Origin: JAHIYU01 sp964476155
GTDB lineage: Bacteria; Krumholzibacteriota; Krumholzibacteriia; LZORAL124-64-63
Direction of reading: 5' to 3'
Length of the DNA: 64,000 nt
Assembly (NCBI GenBank): GCA_964476155.1
Contig: CAYYYS010000009.1
Coordinates: 23,812-87,811, forward strand
In this document: positions 27,755-37,950 of the stretch, in pieces
Numbering within the stretch: position 1 is the first letter of the stretch
How the letters are laid out: every line of letters begins with the position of its first letter
Notes under the pieces: generated by a model
What the model was told of the DNA's origin: nothing
Database searches by the model: none
The model's input: the letters and a program-made list of their open reading frames with translations, nothing else
Program-made: the position numbers and the translations under genes

Positions 27755-27914
27755 GCTCAGTCATTCCTTACGGGTTTGTTCAGTGGTCGACGGTCCGGGC
27801 GACGACCGATGCGATTGTAGATACGTAGTTTGATTTCCCGTAATGGTCTTACAGTATAAACCATTATTTTTTTTGCGCAGACACTGATTATGAATACGAG
27901 ATCAAAAATATAAC

Positions 27915-28427
27915 CTAATTGCACATAAGATAAGGATACCCCCAGATCTCGCTCAATACCGTGCGCAACTTGGCCTTATTCTGTTCGATTGTCAACTCGT
28001 AATGCATACTTATCCATTTATTTGTTGCATAATTAGTTATCAAGCTCCCCCCGAAGACCCGTTTCAACAGAGCGCTGGTTCGAGCGACGTGATCGCAGCG
28101 AATCCGTCCCTCTTCCGAGGCGAGCGTTTGGAAAAGTCCGTCCAGTGTCCTGTCGGTTATGTATTCCGTGAGATTCAGCGAGGGTTTGTCCGTGAAGGGG
28201 AGCAGGTCATAGAGATCGAGCAGGGATTCGTAGTCGTAGTAAAGGCCGATTTCGCCCATGGTGTCGGCGACGATGGGCTGAAAGCGAGCGCGTAGGCTGT
28301 TCTCGGTCGCGTTCCGGAAGTAGATGGTCGCCACGGCGCGACCGGTACCGACCGCGAGGGCTTCGCGCAGACCAGCCGCCACGGTCTCTTCGTCCAGCGG
28401 CGCCTGCAGGAGGTCACCCCAACCCAC
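27915..28427 (-). pseudogene. DUF4197-family gene with internal deletion and lost N-terminus
   Basis: The frame keeps the start of the DUF4197 domain (GLREALAVGTGRAV), then joins directly to its last third (IYFRNATENSLRARFQPIV, LDGLFQTLASEEGRIR, TSALLKRVFG). The middle, about 75 residues with the MNRAAE region, is missing in frame. The N-terminal signal peptide is not recoverable: a TAG lies about 13 codons upstream and the only start is a GTG within the mature sequence. The C-terminal 30 residues look unrelated to the family and the local DNA is AT-rich. Confidence 0.7.
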
Positions 28428-28500
28428 AAAAAGCGAGGCAAGGCCGATGCGCCCCTACCTCTTCACACTCCCTGATGACGCGAATAGTCGATTACCTGGG

Positions 28501-28609
28501 AGGTCGTGGGTGTGATGTCGCGACCGTAGGGTGTAGCAATCAAGCAAGCCGGCCGCCCTGAAGGCGGCCGGCTTGCGTCCCTACGGTCGCGGCATCACAC
28601 CCACGACCT
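28501..28609 (+). repeat. Long structured palindrome, copy 3 of 3
   Basis: A 31-bp outer stem (28501-28531 with 28579-28609; one U-G wobble) encloses the 12-nt bulge TGTAGCAATCAA (28532-28543) opposite GT (28577-28578), a perfect 14-bp inner stem (28544-28557 with 28563-28576) and a 5-nt loop. It starts 14 bases beyond the stop codon of the C25 protease gene on the minus strand. Confidence 0.92.
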
Positions 28610-28623
28610 GTCCGATGTATCAA

Positions 28624-31600
28624 CTATTTCGTCAACAACATCTTGAGAGTGAGCTCATCCCCATCATGCCGTAAACGCGCGAAGTACACGCCCGAAGCAA
28701 CGACACGACCGTTTTCGTCGGTGCCGTTCCAGGACATCGTATGCCGGCCGGAGTCCATGACGCCCCGGTGGAGCGTGCGCACCTGGTGGCCGCGCACATC
28801 GATGACATCCAGGGTCACGTCGCCAGCGCGGGGCATGGCGAAGACGATCTCGGTCGCCGGGTTGAACGGGTTCGGGTAGTTGCCATTGAGGGTCAACACC
28901 CGCGGCGTGTCCGCGTCGGTGCCCGTCTCCACGATCATCGTCACGGTGACGACCTCGGGGGCGCCGCCGCAGTTGTGATCGATCAGGACATAGGCCGTGT
29001 AGGTGCCGTCGGCTATGCCGGTGGCGTCGTAGTTGATGTCCACGTTCTGGTAGCCGTTCTGGGGCAGGGTGCCCTCCGTCGGGTTCACGGTTAACCAGGT
29101 GACCATCTCGAACAGGGCGAACTCGGCGTCGCTGGTGTCGGTGATGGCGTCATCGAGGCTCGAGACGCGGATCAGGGCCGTCGTGGTGTTCGGGCCGGCC
29201 AGGGTGACCGTTTCGGTGCCGTCGTTGGGTGTCGAGGCCACGAGGGTCTCCCAGGTGCCGCCGCCGTTGCGGCTCAGCTCGATCTTGACCGTCGACAGGT
29301 CGCCCGCGTGGTCCCAGGTCACCGCATAGTCGTTGCCCCACGCCAGGCTCTCGCCGCCGTTGGGGTAGGTCACCGTGACCGACGGACCGGAGGCGGTCAT
29401 GCTGAAGGTGCCGCTCAGGTCGTGGGGTGTCGATCCGTAGATGTCGCCCTGGACGAACCAGCCGAAGGTCTGTTCGCCGGTCAGGGAGCCGTCGAAGGTC
29501 ACGTTGAGTGTACCGGTGGCCGTCTCGCCGCCTCGCAGGGCGCCCCAGCTACCCCCGTCGGTGCCGTGCCAGTTGGTGGTTACACCGTCGCCGGTGGTAC
29601 CGGTCCAGAGCAGGGGATCGGTGCCGCCGCTCAGGGTGGTGGCCGAGTTGACCGTGACGCCCGCGGGGACGGTGATTTCCGCGTCGGTCAGCCACTCGAC
29701 GTCAGTGCTGGCGTTGTAGACCGAAATGTCCAGGTCGACGGTCGAGCCGGCCAGGAACTCGTTCTGGCCGCAGGTCACCGAGGAGCCGGCCACGCTCTTG
29801 TCGGCCTTCTCGTAGGGATTCTCGGCCTGATAGGTGATGCTGAAATTGAGCTGGGAGTCGGGCTCGCCCAGGTTGGAAATGCGCAACGCGTCGGTGTCGG
29901 TCGCGCCCGACTCCAGGGTGGTGGAACAGGCCGTGAAGCTCAGGTCGATGGCCGGCGAGGCCATCAGCACGTCTTCTATGTGCGGTTCCATGTTTTGGGC
30001 CGTGACGACCATGTGCAGGGGCAGGCCGCCGTCGGGGGTGACCAGGAAGTCGACGACCACTGTACCCGTTACGCCGACGGTACCGCCGCCGACCAGGGTC
30101 GTACCCTGGCTCAGACCGACGTAGCTTCCGGGTGACGCGCTGACCGTCAGCGAAGTCGAGCCCATGGCGTCGACGGTCACGGGGTTGACGCTCGGCACAC
30201 CCATGTAGGTGCTCAGGCTGGGGTCGCCCATCAGGTTGTAGATGTTCCAGTAGTACTGGGTGCTGCCCGAGCCCGCCTCCTGGACGGCCAGGTTGCCGGA
30301 GAAGATCAGGGCGTCGTTGGTCACGTACCACAGGTCCATGCCTTCGCCGTGGTCGTGGAAGATGCCGTCGTAGGCGCCCACACCCGTGTCGGCGAACGGG
30401 ATGTTACCGTCGATGATCCCGGAGGGGCAGGAGCCGGCGCCCCACCAGAAGTCCTCGTCCCACTGCGTATTGTTGCTGGCGCCGATGTAGCCGATGCCAC
30501 CCTTGTCGACGGCCCGCAGCCAGGTCTCGCCGAAGCACTCGCCGTAGTCATAGGTCCCTGTCAAACAGCAGTTGCCGATGGCCAGACAGTACTTTTCGGA
30601 ATTACCCAGGTTGTTGATGTCCGATTGGGTAAAGCTGGGGTCGGACCAGTTGGTCTGGCCGCCGTGGGCGGTGTAGTTGATGAAGGCCACGCCGTCGCTC
30701 ACGGTCTGGACAATGGCGGCGTCCACGCTGCCGCTCGAGGCGGGATAGAGCCAGGTGTTGCTGGTGATGCCGTGGGCCGCGTTGAAGTAGTTGTCGGTGC
30801 CGTAGTTGATCTGACCGTTACCGTGCGTCGACGCATAACCATAATCCACGCCGGCGATCAGGGTCACTTCGCCCAGGTAGCTGGGATCGGACATGGTGAA
30901 CTGGTCGTACATCAGGGTCTTGTCGATCATCGCCTGCAGTTGCGAGGCGTTGGTGGCGGAGAAGCGGCCGTAGTAGATGTCCGGCACGTAGTCGCCGTCC
31001 ATGGTGCAGTAGGGGCGGTCGGTGGCGTCGCCGCCCACGGAGTAGGTGGGCATCTGGGCCACATCGCCCACGAAGAGCACGAAGCTGGGCGCCGGTTGTG
31101 AGGCCGTGGCGTTATCGTACAGGTCCTGGATGTAGCTCTGGATCGACGTGGTGGTCGAGCCGACCTCGGGAGTGCCCGTCACCGCGAGGATCGTGTTGAA
31201 GCCGCGCTGGGTCTTCCAGTTGACGAAGTCGGCGAGCTGGTACTCGAACTCCGGCGGCGTGACGATGACCATGGTCACCAGATCGCCGACGTGGTCGGGG
31301 TAGCTGTCGTGCAGGCCCCGCGAGCCGTCGAGCTGGGAGTAGAGATGATCGAAGAAGGGACTCGCGGTCCGGGCGTACAGGTCGCCGCCGGCGCTATTGT
31401 CGCCGCCTTCGTAGATGATCTCGAGCTCGGCGCTTTCGACGATCTCCAGTTCACCGGTGCCCGGTCGGTAGGTTACCGGTGCGAACTCGAGGCGTCCGAA
31501 GTCCATGGCGCGCAGGCGGCCCTGGGGAACGACGGTGGCCAGCGCGCGGGTGGTCTTGTCGACCTGGTAGGCGGCCTGGTCGTAGACAAAGGGCCAGGTC

Positions 31601-32010
31601 TCGCGGTCCGCGTTCTTGGGCATGGACGGCTGGGCCGGCATGATCAGGGTGTCGATACCCAGATCGGACAGCTTGACCGTGCGGGTGCGCACATCGCGCA
31701 CTTCGACCCGGGCCGTGGCGCCCAGGGGCAGCGCGACCAGTGTATTCATCATGGGGAGCTCGGGGGCACCTTCGGTCCGCGTGGCGTGGAAGCCGGGCAG
31801 AACGAGGCGGGTGAAGCCGCCGGCCTTGGTATCGACCGCCATGGTCTGGATGTCACCAACCCGGAGATGGTACGTCAGGCCGCCGGTCTTCTGGTCGACC
31901 ATGGTCATGGTGGAGGTCTCGCCGTCGATGGGTATGACGCCCGCCTGGGCGAATCCCGCGGTCATGATGACGATCGTGGCCAGTAGGCCGATGAGCATGT
32001 GCTTGGGCAT
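28624..32010 (-). CDS. Gingipain-type C25 cysteine protease with FlgD/T9SS-type C-terminus
   Basis: The 1128-residue precursor has a signal peptide (MLIGLLATIVIMTAGFAQAG) and a long propeptide. The peptidase C25 domain runs from DLVTMVIVTPPEF to NIYNLMGDPSL, with the catalytic His in NYTAHGGQ (about residue 449) and Cys in AIGNCCLTG (481/482). Ig-like and CARDB-type modules follow, then YPNPFNPATEIVFAM and a FlgD-like sorting domain ending LKMLLTK. It should be exported by a type-IX-like route. GGGAG precedes the ATG. It is followed at its 3' end by palindrome copy 3. Confidence 0.92.
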   Translation of the reverse strand: MPKHMLIGLLATIVIMTAGFAQAGVIPIDGETSTMTMVDQKTGGLTYHLRVGDIQTMAVDTKAGGFTRLVLPGFHATRTEGAPELPMMNTLVALPLGATARVEVRDVRTRTVKLSDLGIDTLIMPAQPSMPKNADRETWPFVYDQAAYQVDKTTRALATVVPQGRLRAMDFGRLEFAPVTYRPGTGELEIVESAELEIIYEGGDNSAGGDLYARTASPFFDHLYSQLDGSRGLHDSYPDHVGDLVTMVIVTPPEFEYQLADFVNWKTQRGFNTILAVTGTPEVGSTTTSIQSYIQDLYDNATASQPAPSFVLFVGDVAQMPTYSVGGDATDRPYCTMDGDYVPDIYYGRFSATNASQLQAMIDKTLMYDQFTMSDPSYLGEVTLIAGVDYGYASTHGNGQINYGTDNYFNAAHGITSNTWLYPASSGSVDAAIVQTVSDGVAFINYTAHGGQTNWSDPSFTQSDINNLGNSEKYCLAIGNCCLTGTYDYGECFGETWLRAVDKGGIGYIGASNNTQWDEDFWWGAGSCPSGIIDGNIPFADTGVGAYDGIFHDHGEGMDLWYVTNDALIFSGNLAVQEAGSGSTQYYWNIYNLMGDPSLSTYMGVPSVNPVTVDAMGSTSLTVSASPGSYVGLSQGTTLVGGGTVGVTGTVVVDFLVTPDGGLPLHMVVTAQNMEPHIEDVLMASPAIDLSFTACSTTLESGATDTDALRISNLGEPDSQLNFSITYQAENPYEKADKSVAGSSVTCGQNEFLAGSTVDLDISVYNASTDVEWLTDAEITVPAGVTVNSATTLSGGTDPLLWTGTTGDGVTTNWHGTDGGSWGALRGGETATGTLNVTFDGSLTGEQTFGWFVQGDIYGSTPHDLSGTFSMTASGPSVTVTYPNGGESLAWGNDYAVTWDHAGDLSTVKIELSRNGGGTWETLVASTPNDGTETVTLAGPNTTTALIRVSSLDDAITDTSDAEFALFEMVTWLTVNPTEGTLPQNGYQNVDINYDATGIADGTYTAYVLIDHNCGGAPEVVTVTMIVETGTDADTPRVLTLNGNYPNPFNPATEIVFAMPRAGDVTLDVIDVRGHQVRTLHRGVMDSGRHTMSWNGTDENGRVVASGVYFARLRHDGDELTLKMLLTK

Positions 32011-32151
32011 TGGCTAGCTCCCTTGATTTGTCAGATCTGTTTTTTGAATTCAGGCTCCGCTATTATATCGCCAATAAGTCACAAAACGATCACGGCTAGT
32101 TGATTGCGAAGTTAGCCATATTAAATGGATCAGGGACGGCCTTACCTGTCT

Positions 32152-32179
32152 TTGACTCCAGTTAACCATGTGTTAATCT
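32152..32179 (+). promoter_or_regulatory. Possible sigma70 promoter of the molybdenum hydroxylase operon
   Basis: TTGACT (32152-32157) and TAATCT (32174-32179) are 16 bases apart, 46 bases before the first ATG of the operon. Match to consensus is moderate. Confidence 0.35.
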
Positions 32180-32224
32180 CGAGTTACGGGCATTATCCCA
32201 ACCAGAGATGAGAGGAACCTGCAC

Positions 32225-33007
32225 ATGGGCGTGCATACGTATCACAAACCGAAATCACTGACCGAGGCCGCGGATCTGCTGGCGGCCGACAAGACGTCGG
32301 CGATTATCGGTGGCGGCGCATACCTGAGACTGGGCGCCAGAAAGTTCGAGACGGCGATCGATCTCTTCGACGCCGGGCTGGATTATATCCGCGAAACCGA
32401 CGCCGGGCTGGAAGTGGGGGCCATGGTCACCTACCGCAGGCTCGAGACCGATCCGCTGGTGCGGGCCTACGCCGACGGCGTGCTCGCCAAGGCGGTCGAA
32501 CGGATCGTCGGCGTACAGATGCGCAACATCGTCACCGTCGGCGGCACCGTTTTCGGGCGCTACGCCTTTTCGAATCTGACCACCGCCCTGCTCGCCCTCG
32601 ATGCTGACGTGGTTCTCCATGGCGCGGGGCGTCTGCCCTTGTCCGAGTTCGTGTCGCGCAAGCCGGATCGCGGCGATATTCTCGGCGCGATCGTTCTGCC
32701 GCGAGAAGGGGGTCGCGCCGCCTGGCAGGACCTGTCGCGCACTCGCAACGACTATGCCGTGCTGAACGTGTGCGTGGCCGGGAGTGATGAACCGCGTGTG
32801 GTCGTGGGCGCCCGTCCCGGCGTAGCACGTCTTTGCCCCGATGCTTCGGCCGCCATGGCCGCTGGTGGCGACGACGCTCCCGCGCGAGCCGGCGAAGCCG
32901 CTGCCGCCGAACTGGACTTCGGTGACGACCTGCGCGCGTCGGCCGACTATCGCCGTCAGCTGTGTCGAGTGCTGGTGGAACGCGCCGTGAAGGAGGTGCT
33001 GTCATGA
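32225..33007 (+). CDS. Molybdenum hydroxylase A, FAD-binding subunit
   Basis: The 260-residue protein has the FAD-binding fold of CoxM/XdhB-type subunits: IIGGGAYLRLG for the pyrophosphate loop, VGAMVTYRRLE, and VQMRNIVTVGGTVFGRYAFS, equivalent to the family's I-G-G-N/T motif. It passes electrons from the iron-sulfur subunit to an acceptor. AGAGGAA lies upstream of the ATG. Its stop overlaps the next start by four bases (ATGA), so translation is coupled in a five-gene operon. Confidence 0.9.
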   Translation: MGVHTYHKPKSLTEAADLLAADKTSAIIGGGAYLRLGARKFETAIDLFDAGLDYIRETDAGLEVGAMVTYRRLETDPLVRAYADGVLAKAVERIVGVQMRNIVTVGGTVFGRYAFSNLTTALLALDADVVLHGAGRLPLSEFVSRKPDRGDILGAIVLPREGGRAAWQDLSRTRNDYAVLNVCVAGSDEPRVVVGARPGVARLCPDASAAMAAGGDDAPARAGEAAAAELDFGDDLRASADYRRQLCRVLVERAVKEVLS

Positions 33008-33456
33008 TCATCCGCTTCGAATTGAACGGACGCAGCGCGGCCTGGGAGGTGGCGCCGGGCGAGACCCTGCTCGAAGCCTTGCGGCGCCACGAGATCACCA
33101 GCGTCAAGCATGGCTGCGATACCGCGTCCTGCGGCACCTGCACCGTGTTGTTGGACGGCAAGCCGGTACCCTCTTGCGCCGTGCCCGCCGGTCGCGTCGA
33201 CGGCCACGCGCTGTTGACGGTGGAGGGCGTGCCCGACACGGCGCGCCGACTGGGTGAACACATGGCCGCCGAGGGCGCCGACCAGTGCGGCTTCTGCAGC
33301 CCCGGTCTAGTCATGTCCATGATCGCCATGGTCGAGGAATTGAACGATCCCACCGACGATGAAATCAACGCCTATCTGGCCGGCAACCTGTGCCGTTGCT
33401 CGGGCTACGTGAGCCAGACGCGGGCGATTCGCCGGTACCTGGAGGTGACGTCGTGA
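33004..33456 (+). CDS. Molybdenum hydroxylase A, [2Fe-2S] subunit
   Basis: The 150-residue subunit carries the two clusters of this family: the ferredoxin-type site in HGCDTASCGTCTVLLDG with a fourth Cys in PVPSC, and the alpha-helical site in CGFCSPG and CRCSGY. It relays electrons from the molybdenum centre to FAD. The ATG at 33004 overlaps the FAD gene and its own stop overlaps the next start, both by four bases. Confidence 0.95.
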   Translation: MIIRFELNGRSAAWEVAPGETLLEALRRHEITSVKHGCDTASCGTCTVLLDGKPVPSCAVPAGRVDGHALLTVEGVPDTARRLGEHMAAEGADQCGFCSPGLVMSMIAMVEELNDPTDDEINAYLAGNLCRCSGYVSQTRAIRRYLEVTS

Positions 33457-35756
33457 GTGAAGTTGGACGCAGCCTCCCCAAGATCGACGGCGTGGGCCTG
33501 GTCATGGGACGCCCCGCCTACGCGGACGACCTGGCGCCCCGCGACGCCCTGGTCGTAAAAGCCCTGCGCAGTCCCCATGCTTTTGCGCGTATCGTGTCCA
33601 TCGACACGACGGCCGCCGCGGCCATGCCCGGCGTCCACTGCGTGCTGACCTGGCGCGACGTGCCGCGCGTGGCCATCACGCGGGCCGGACAGGGACATCC
33701 CGAACCCTCGCCGCGAGACCGGTTCATCCTGGACGAGTTCGTGCGCCACGTGGGGGACGAGGCCGCCGCCGTGGCCGCCGCCACCGAGGCCGAGGCCGAC
33801 GCCGCGCTGGCGGCTATCGCGATCGAGTATGAGGTACTTGATCCTGTCCTCGATTTCGAGTCGTCCGAGGGGCACGCCTCGATTCTGCATCCGGAGTCGG
33901 AGGCCCACGAGAACTTCCCCATCGGTTTCGATCCGGCCAACAACGTGGCCAGCGCCTACGCCATGAACGTGGCGGATGTGGACGCCGTGGTCGACGGGGC
34001 CGAGGTTGTTCTGCGTCGAACCTATTACACCCAGGCCCAGCAGCACGTGGCCCTGGAGCCCATGGCCTGCTCGACCTGGCTCGACCTGCACGGTCGGCTG
34101 AACGTGATCTCGTCGACCCAGACGCCCTGGCACGTGCGTCGTATCATGGCGCGCGCCCTGGAAATTCCGGTCAAGGACATCCGCGTCAACAAGCCGCGCA
34201 TCGGCGGCGGTTTCGGCGGCAAGCAGATGATCCACGGCGAGCTGCTCTGTGGCCTGTCGACCCTGCGCACGGGACGACCGACCAAGATGGTCTACTCGCG
34301 CCGCGAGGTCTTCGACGCCACCAACACGCGCCATCCCATGCGCCTCGACATGACCGTGGCCGCCGATCGCGACGGTCGACTGCGGGCCATCGACATGCAG
34401 ATCCTGTCGGACACGGGGGCCTACGGTGAGCATGCGTTGACGGTCTTCATGATCGCCGGTGCCAAGACACTCCCCCTGTACAACAAAGTCGACGCGGTGC
34501 GCTTCGGTGGAAAAACGGTGTACAGCAACCACGTCCCCGGCGGCGCCTTCCGCGGCTACGGCGCGATCCAGGGCAACTACGCCCTGGAGTCGGTGCTGGC
34601 CGAACTGGCCCACGAGCTGGGTCTGGATCCCATCGCCCTGCGCGAGATGAACATGATCGGCGAGGGGGAGACGTCGCCTATCTTCGCCATCATGGGCGAA
34701 GGCACCGAGGGTCGCGCGCAGACCGTCGACAGCTGCAAGCTGCCCGAGTGCGTCCGGCGCGGTCGCGAGATGATCGGCTGGGACGACAAGTATCCCCGCC
34801 GGGACGCCGGACCGGACAAGGTGCGCGGCGTGGGCATGGCGCTGGCCATGCAGGGCTCGGGTATCCCGGGCATCGACATGGCGTCGGCCACGCTCAAGCT
34901 CAACGACTTCGGCTCGTTCAACCTGCTGATCGGCGCGACCGACCTGGGCACCGGCAGCGACACTATCCTGGCGCAGATCGCCGCCGATGATCTGGGCGTG
35001 ACCACCGACAAGATCATCGTCTACTCGAGCGACACCGACCGGACGCCCTTCGACACGGGTGCCTACGCGTCGAGCACCACCTACGTTTCGGGCCACGCCG
35101 TGCGCGAGGCGGCGGCGATGATGAAAGCGGCCCTGGTCGAGGAAGGCGCCCGCTCCCTGGGCTGCAACCCGTCCGATGCCGCCTTCGACGGCGAAACGGT
35201 ACGCGGCCCCGATGGCGAGATCAGCCTGGAGGACCTGTCCACGCACCTGCTTTACAGCGAGCACCAGAAACAGCTCTGCGTGACGGGCAGTCACTTGTGC
35301 GAGAAATCGCCGCCGCCCTACATGGCGGGCTTCGCCGAAGTGGAAGTGGACACCGCCACCGGCCAGGTGACGTTGCTCGACTACGTGGCGATCGTCGACT
35401 GCGGCAACGCCATCAACCCCAACCTGGCAAAGGTGCAGGTGGAGGGTGGTCTGGCCCAGGGTGTCGGCATGGCGTTGACCGAGGAGGTGCGCTACGGCAA
35501 GCGCGGCCACCTGCGGACCAACGACATGATGACCTACAAGATCCCGTCCCGCGAGGATGTGCCGAGTCTGCGCGTGGAACTGGTTGACAGCCACGAACCC
35601 AGCGGTCCCCACGGTGCCAAGTCCGTGGGCGAGATCGGTATCGACACACCGCCGGCGGTCATCGCCAACGCCGTCTTCAATGCGGTGGGCGTGCGGATAC
35701 GCGATCTGCCCATCACTCCCGAGAAGGTGCTGAAGGCACTCGGCAAAAAGGAGTGA
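33453..35756 (+). CDS. Molybdenum hydroxylase A, molybdopterin-binding catalytic subunit
   Basis: The 767-residue large subunit of the xanthine dehydrogenase family shows the cofactor loop PRIGGGFGGKQ, VPGGAFRGYGAIQG, TDLGTGSDT and the catalytic glutamate in GAKSVGEIG near the C-terminus. It would hydroxylate a C-H bond of an aromatic heterocycle or aldehyde using water. The GTG at 33453 is chosen because it overlaps the preceding stop (GTGA) and matches the family start. Substrate cannot be deduced; purine-like or nicotinate-like compounds are plausible. Confidence 0.93.
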   Translation: MSEVGRSLPKIDGVGLVMGRPAYADDLAPRDALVVKALRSPHAFARIVSIDTTAAAAMPGVHCVLTWRDVPRVAITRAGQGHPEPSPRDRFILDEFVRHVGDEAAAVAAATEAEADAALAAIAIEYEVLDPVLDFESSEGHASILHPESEAHENFPIGFDPANNVASAYAMNVADVDAVVDGAEVVLRRTYYTQAQQHVALEPMACSTWLDLHGRLNVISSTQTPWHVRRIMARALEIPVKDIRVNKPRIGGGFGGKQMIHGELLCGLSTLRTGRPTKMVYSRREVFDATNTRHPMRLDMTVAADRDGRLRAIDMQILSDTGAYGEHALTVFMIAGAKTLPLYNKVDAVRFGGKTVYSNHVPGGAFRGYGAIQGNYALESVLAELAHELGLDPIALREMNMIGEGETSPIFAIMGEGTEGRAQTVDSCKLPECVRRGREMIGWDDKYPRRDAGPDKVRGVGMALAMQGSGIPGIDMASATLKLNDFGSFNLLIGATDLGTGSDTILAQIAADDLGVTTDKIIVYSSDTDRTPFDTGAYASSTTYVSGHAVREAAAMMKAALVEEGARSLGCNPSDAAFDGETVRGPDGEISLEDLSTHLLYSEHQKQLCVTGSHLCEKSPPPYMAGFAEVEVDTATGQVTLLDYVAIVDCGNAINPNLAKVQVEGGLAQGVGMALTEEVRYGKRGHLRTNDMMTYKIPSREDVPSLRVELVDSHEPSGPHGAKSVGEIGIDTPPAVIANAVFNAVGVRIRDLPITPEKVLKALGKKE

Positions 35757-35760
35757 GGTC

Positions 35761-37950
35761 GTGACTGAACACCGCCACGTCGGTCGCGGACTCGACAGGT
35801 GCGACGCCTGGGACAAGGTGACCGGCCGAACCCGTTTTCTGGCGGACATCCCCCGGCCCGACGCCTGGTTCGGCGCCGCGTTGCCGTCGCCGGTCGCCCG
35901 CGGCCGGTTGCTTGGGATCGACCGTGATCCCGGCTTCGACTGGTCGCGCGTGACGGTCATAACCGCCGCCGACCTGCCCGGACCCAACTGCGTGGCCATG
36001 ATCCACGAGGACCTGCCGCTGCTGGCCGACCCCGACATCAATTTCGTGACCCAGGCGTTGGCCCTGGTGGCCGCTCCCGATCGCGGGACGCTCGCCGCGG
36101 CCCTGTCCGCCCTCACGCCCGACATAGAGGCGCGCCCGCCGCTGCTCACAGTGGAACAGGCTCTCGCCGGTGACGACGTGATCTGGGGCGAGGACAACAT
36201 CATCTCCGACTACCTGATCGAATCGGGCGACGTGGACGCGGCCCTCGCCGCGGCCGACTGGGTCGTCGAAGGGGTCTACCGCACCGGCTACCAGGAACAC
36301 ATCTACCTGGAACCCCAAGGTGTGATCGCCACGCCTCGCGACGACGGCGGCGTGGAAATCCTCGGTTCGATGCAGTGTCCGTTCTACGTGCACAACGCCC
36401 TGGCTCGCGGCCTGGGTGTGGACCGCGACCGCATCGTGGTGCGTCAGTCGCCCACCGGCGGGGCGTTTGGCGGCAAGGAAGACTACCCGTCCATCATGGC
36501 GCTGCAGACGGCGGTCCTGGCGCTTGAATGCGGCCGGCCGGTGTCGATGATCTACGACCGTCACGAAGACATCGTGCTCACGACCAAGCGACATCCCGCG
36601 GTGGTGCGTCATCGTACGGGCGTCGATCCCAAGAGCGGCCGACTCGTAGCCGCGGACATCGACGTGATTATCGACGCGGGTGCTTTCACCACCATGAGTC
36701 CCGTTGTTTTGTCGAGGGCGATCCTGCACGCCGTCGGCACCTACTTCGTACCCGTCGCGCGAATCCGAGGGCGGGCCGTGGCCACCAACACGCCGCCCAA
36801 CGGCGCTTTCCGCGGTTTCGGTGTGCCCCAGTCCATCTTTGCCGCCGAACGACACATGGACCGCATCGCCCGGGAGCTGGGCCTTGATCCCCGGGACCTG
36901 CGCCGCACGAACATCCTGCAGCCCGGCGACACCTTCCCCTTCGGCCAGACGTTGCGGGAGGATGACGTGGCCGCCGAACTCGTCTACGAACGGGCCCTCG
37001 CGATCTCCCGCTTCGACGAGCGACGGGAGGCGGCCCGAGTCACCAATGAGACCATCCGCTCCGACGGCGCGGTTGTGCGTCGAGGCGTGGGCTCGGCCTT
37101 GGTCTTCCACGGCGGCGGTTTTACCGGCGACGGGGAGACGCGCATTGCCGCCGAGGTCAAGGTGCGGCGCGAGACCGACGGCACGGTCACCCTGCTGCTC
37201 GGCAGCGTGGAAATGGGCCAGGGCGCCGAAACCGTCCTGCCCATGATCGCGGCCGAAGCCCTGGACATGCCCCTCGAAAAGATCACCTATCATCAGCCCG
37301 ACACCGGCGTGGTGGCCGACAGCGGTCCCACCGTGGCGTCGCGGACCACCATGGTCGTGGGCCGCATTCTGGTGCAGGCCTGCCGCAACCTGGTCGAGCG
37401 CGAGGCCGCAGGCGCCGCGGCGCCCTGCGAGGCGACCGCCCGCTACGAGCCCGATCCCGAAATGGCCTGGGACCAGGACCGCTACCAGGGCTACGCCTAC
37501 CAGGGGTACGCCTGGGGCGCGGCCGTGGTGGAGGTGGAGGTGGACACGGATACGCTCGAGGTGCGGCCGCTCCACTGCACGGTGGTCGTCGAGATCGGCC
37601 GGGCCATCAACCCCGTGCTCTGCGTGGGGCAGGTGGAGGGCGGCGTGTTGCAGGGACTGGCCTGGGGCTCGCTGGAAGAAGTGAAGACCGAAGGCGGCCG
37701 CTACCTGAACGACCGCATGGCCACGTACATCATTCCCACCTGCCTGGACGCGCCCGACTTCCAGGTGGAGATGGCCGAGGTGCCGTCGCCGCGCGGGGCG
37801 TACGGCGCCAAGGGACTGGGCGAGATGCCCATGAACGTGGGCGCGCCGGCCCTGGCGTCGGCCGTCGAGGACGCGCTCGGTTTCGCCGGTGACGAGATTC
37901 CGCTCACCCCTGAACGTCTCATGGAAAACGGGCCGGAGGTGTCATCGTGA
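35761..37950 (+). CDS. Molybdenum hydroxylase B, molybdopterin-binding catalytic subunit
   Basis: This 729-residue protein is a distant paralogue of the preceding large subunit. It has SPTGGAFGGKEDYPS, PPNGAFRGFGVPQ, VEMGQGAET and the catalytic Glu in GAKGLGEMP. Two copies of a G/Q-Y-A-Y-Q-G-Y-A-type stretch (YQGYAYQGYAWGA) precede the last domain. It starts with GTG four bases after the previous stop. The active-site surroundings differ from subunit A (CPFYVHN versus TQTPWHV), suggesting another substrate or a successive step. Confidence 0.92.
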   Translation: MTEHRHVGRGLDRCDAWDKVTGRTRFLADIPRPDAWFGAALPSPVARGRLLGIDRDPGFDWSRVTVITAADLPGPNCVAMIHEDLPLLADPDINFVTQALALVAAPDRGTLAAALSALTPDIEARPPLLTVEQALAGDDVIWGEDNIISDYLIESGDVDAALAAADWVVEGVYRTGYQEHIYLEPQGVIATPRDDGGVEILGSMQCPFYVHNALARGLGVDRDRIVVRQSPTGGAFGGKEDYPSIMALQTAVLALECGRPVSMIYDRHEDIVLTTKRHPAVVRHRTGVDPKSGRLVAADIDVIIDAGAFTTMSPVVLSRAILHAVGTYFVPVARIRGRAVATNTPPNGAFRGFGVPQSIFAAERHMDRIARELGLDPRDLRRTNILQPGDTFPFGQTLREDDVAAELVYERALAISRFDERREAARVTNETIRSDGAVVRRGVGSALVFHGGGFTGDGETRIAAEVKVRRETDGTVTLLLGSVEMGQGAETVLPMIAAEALDMPLEKITYHQPDTGVVADSGPTVASRTTMVVGRILVQACRNLVEREAAGAAAPCEATARYEPDPEMAWDQDRYQGYAYQGYAWGAAVVEVEVDTDTLEVRPLHCTVVVEIGRAINPVLCVGQVEGGVLQGLAWGSLEEVKTEGGRYLNDRMATYIIPTCLDAPDFQVEMAEVPSPRGAYGAKGLGEMPMNVGAPALASAVEDALGFAGDEIPLTPERLMENGPEVSS

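Noticed and set aside
33405..36203. 932-codon minus-strand frame opposite the molybdenum subunits
   Set aside because: His/Gly/Val-rich antisense product without any family motif; the plus-strand genes have catalytic motifs.
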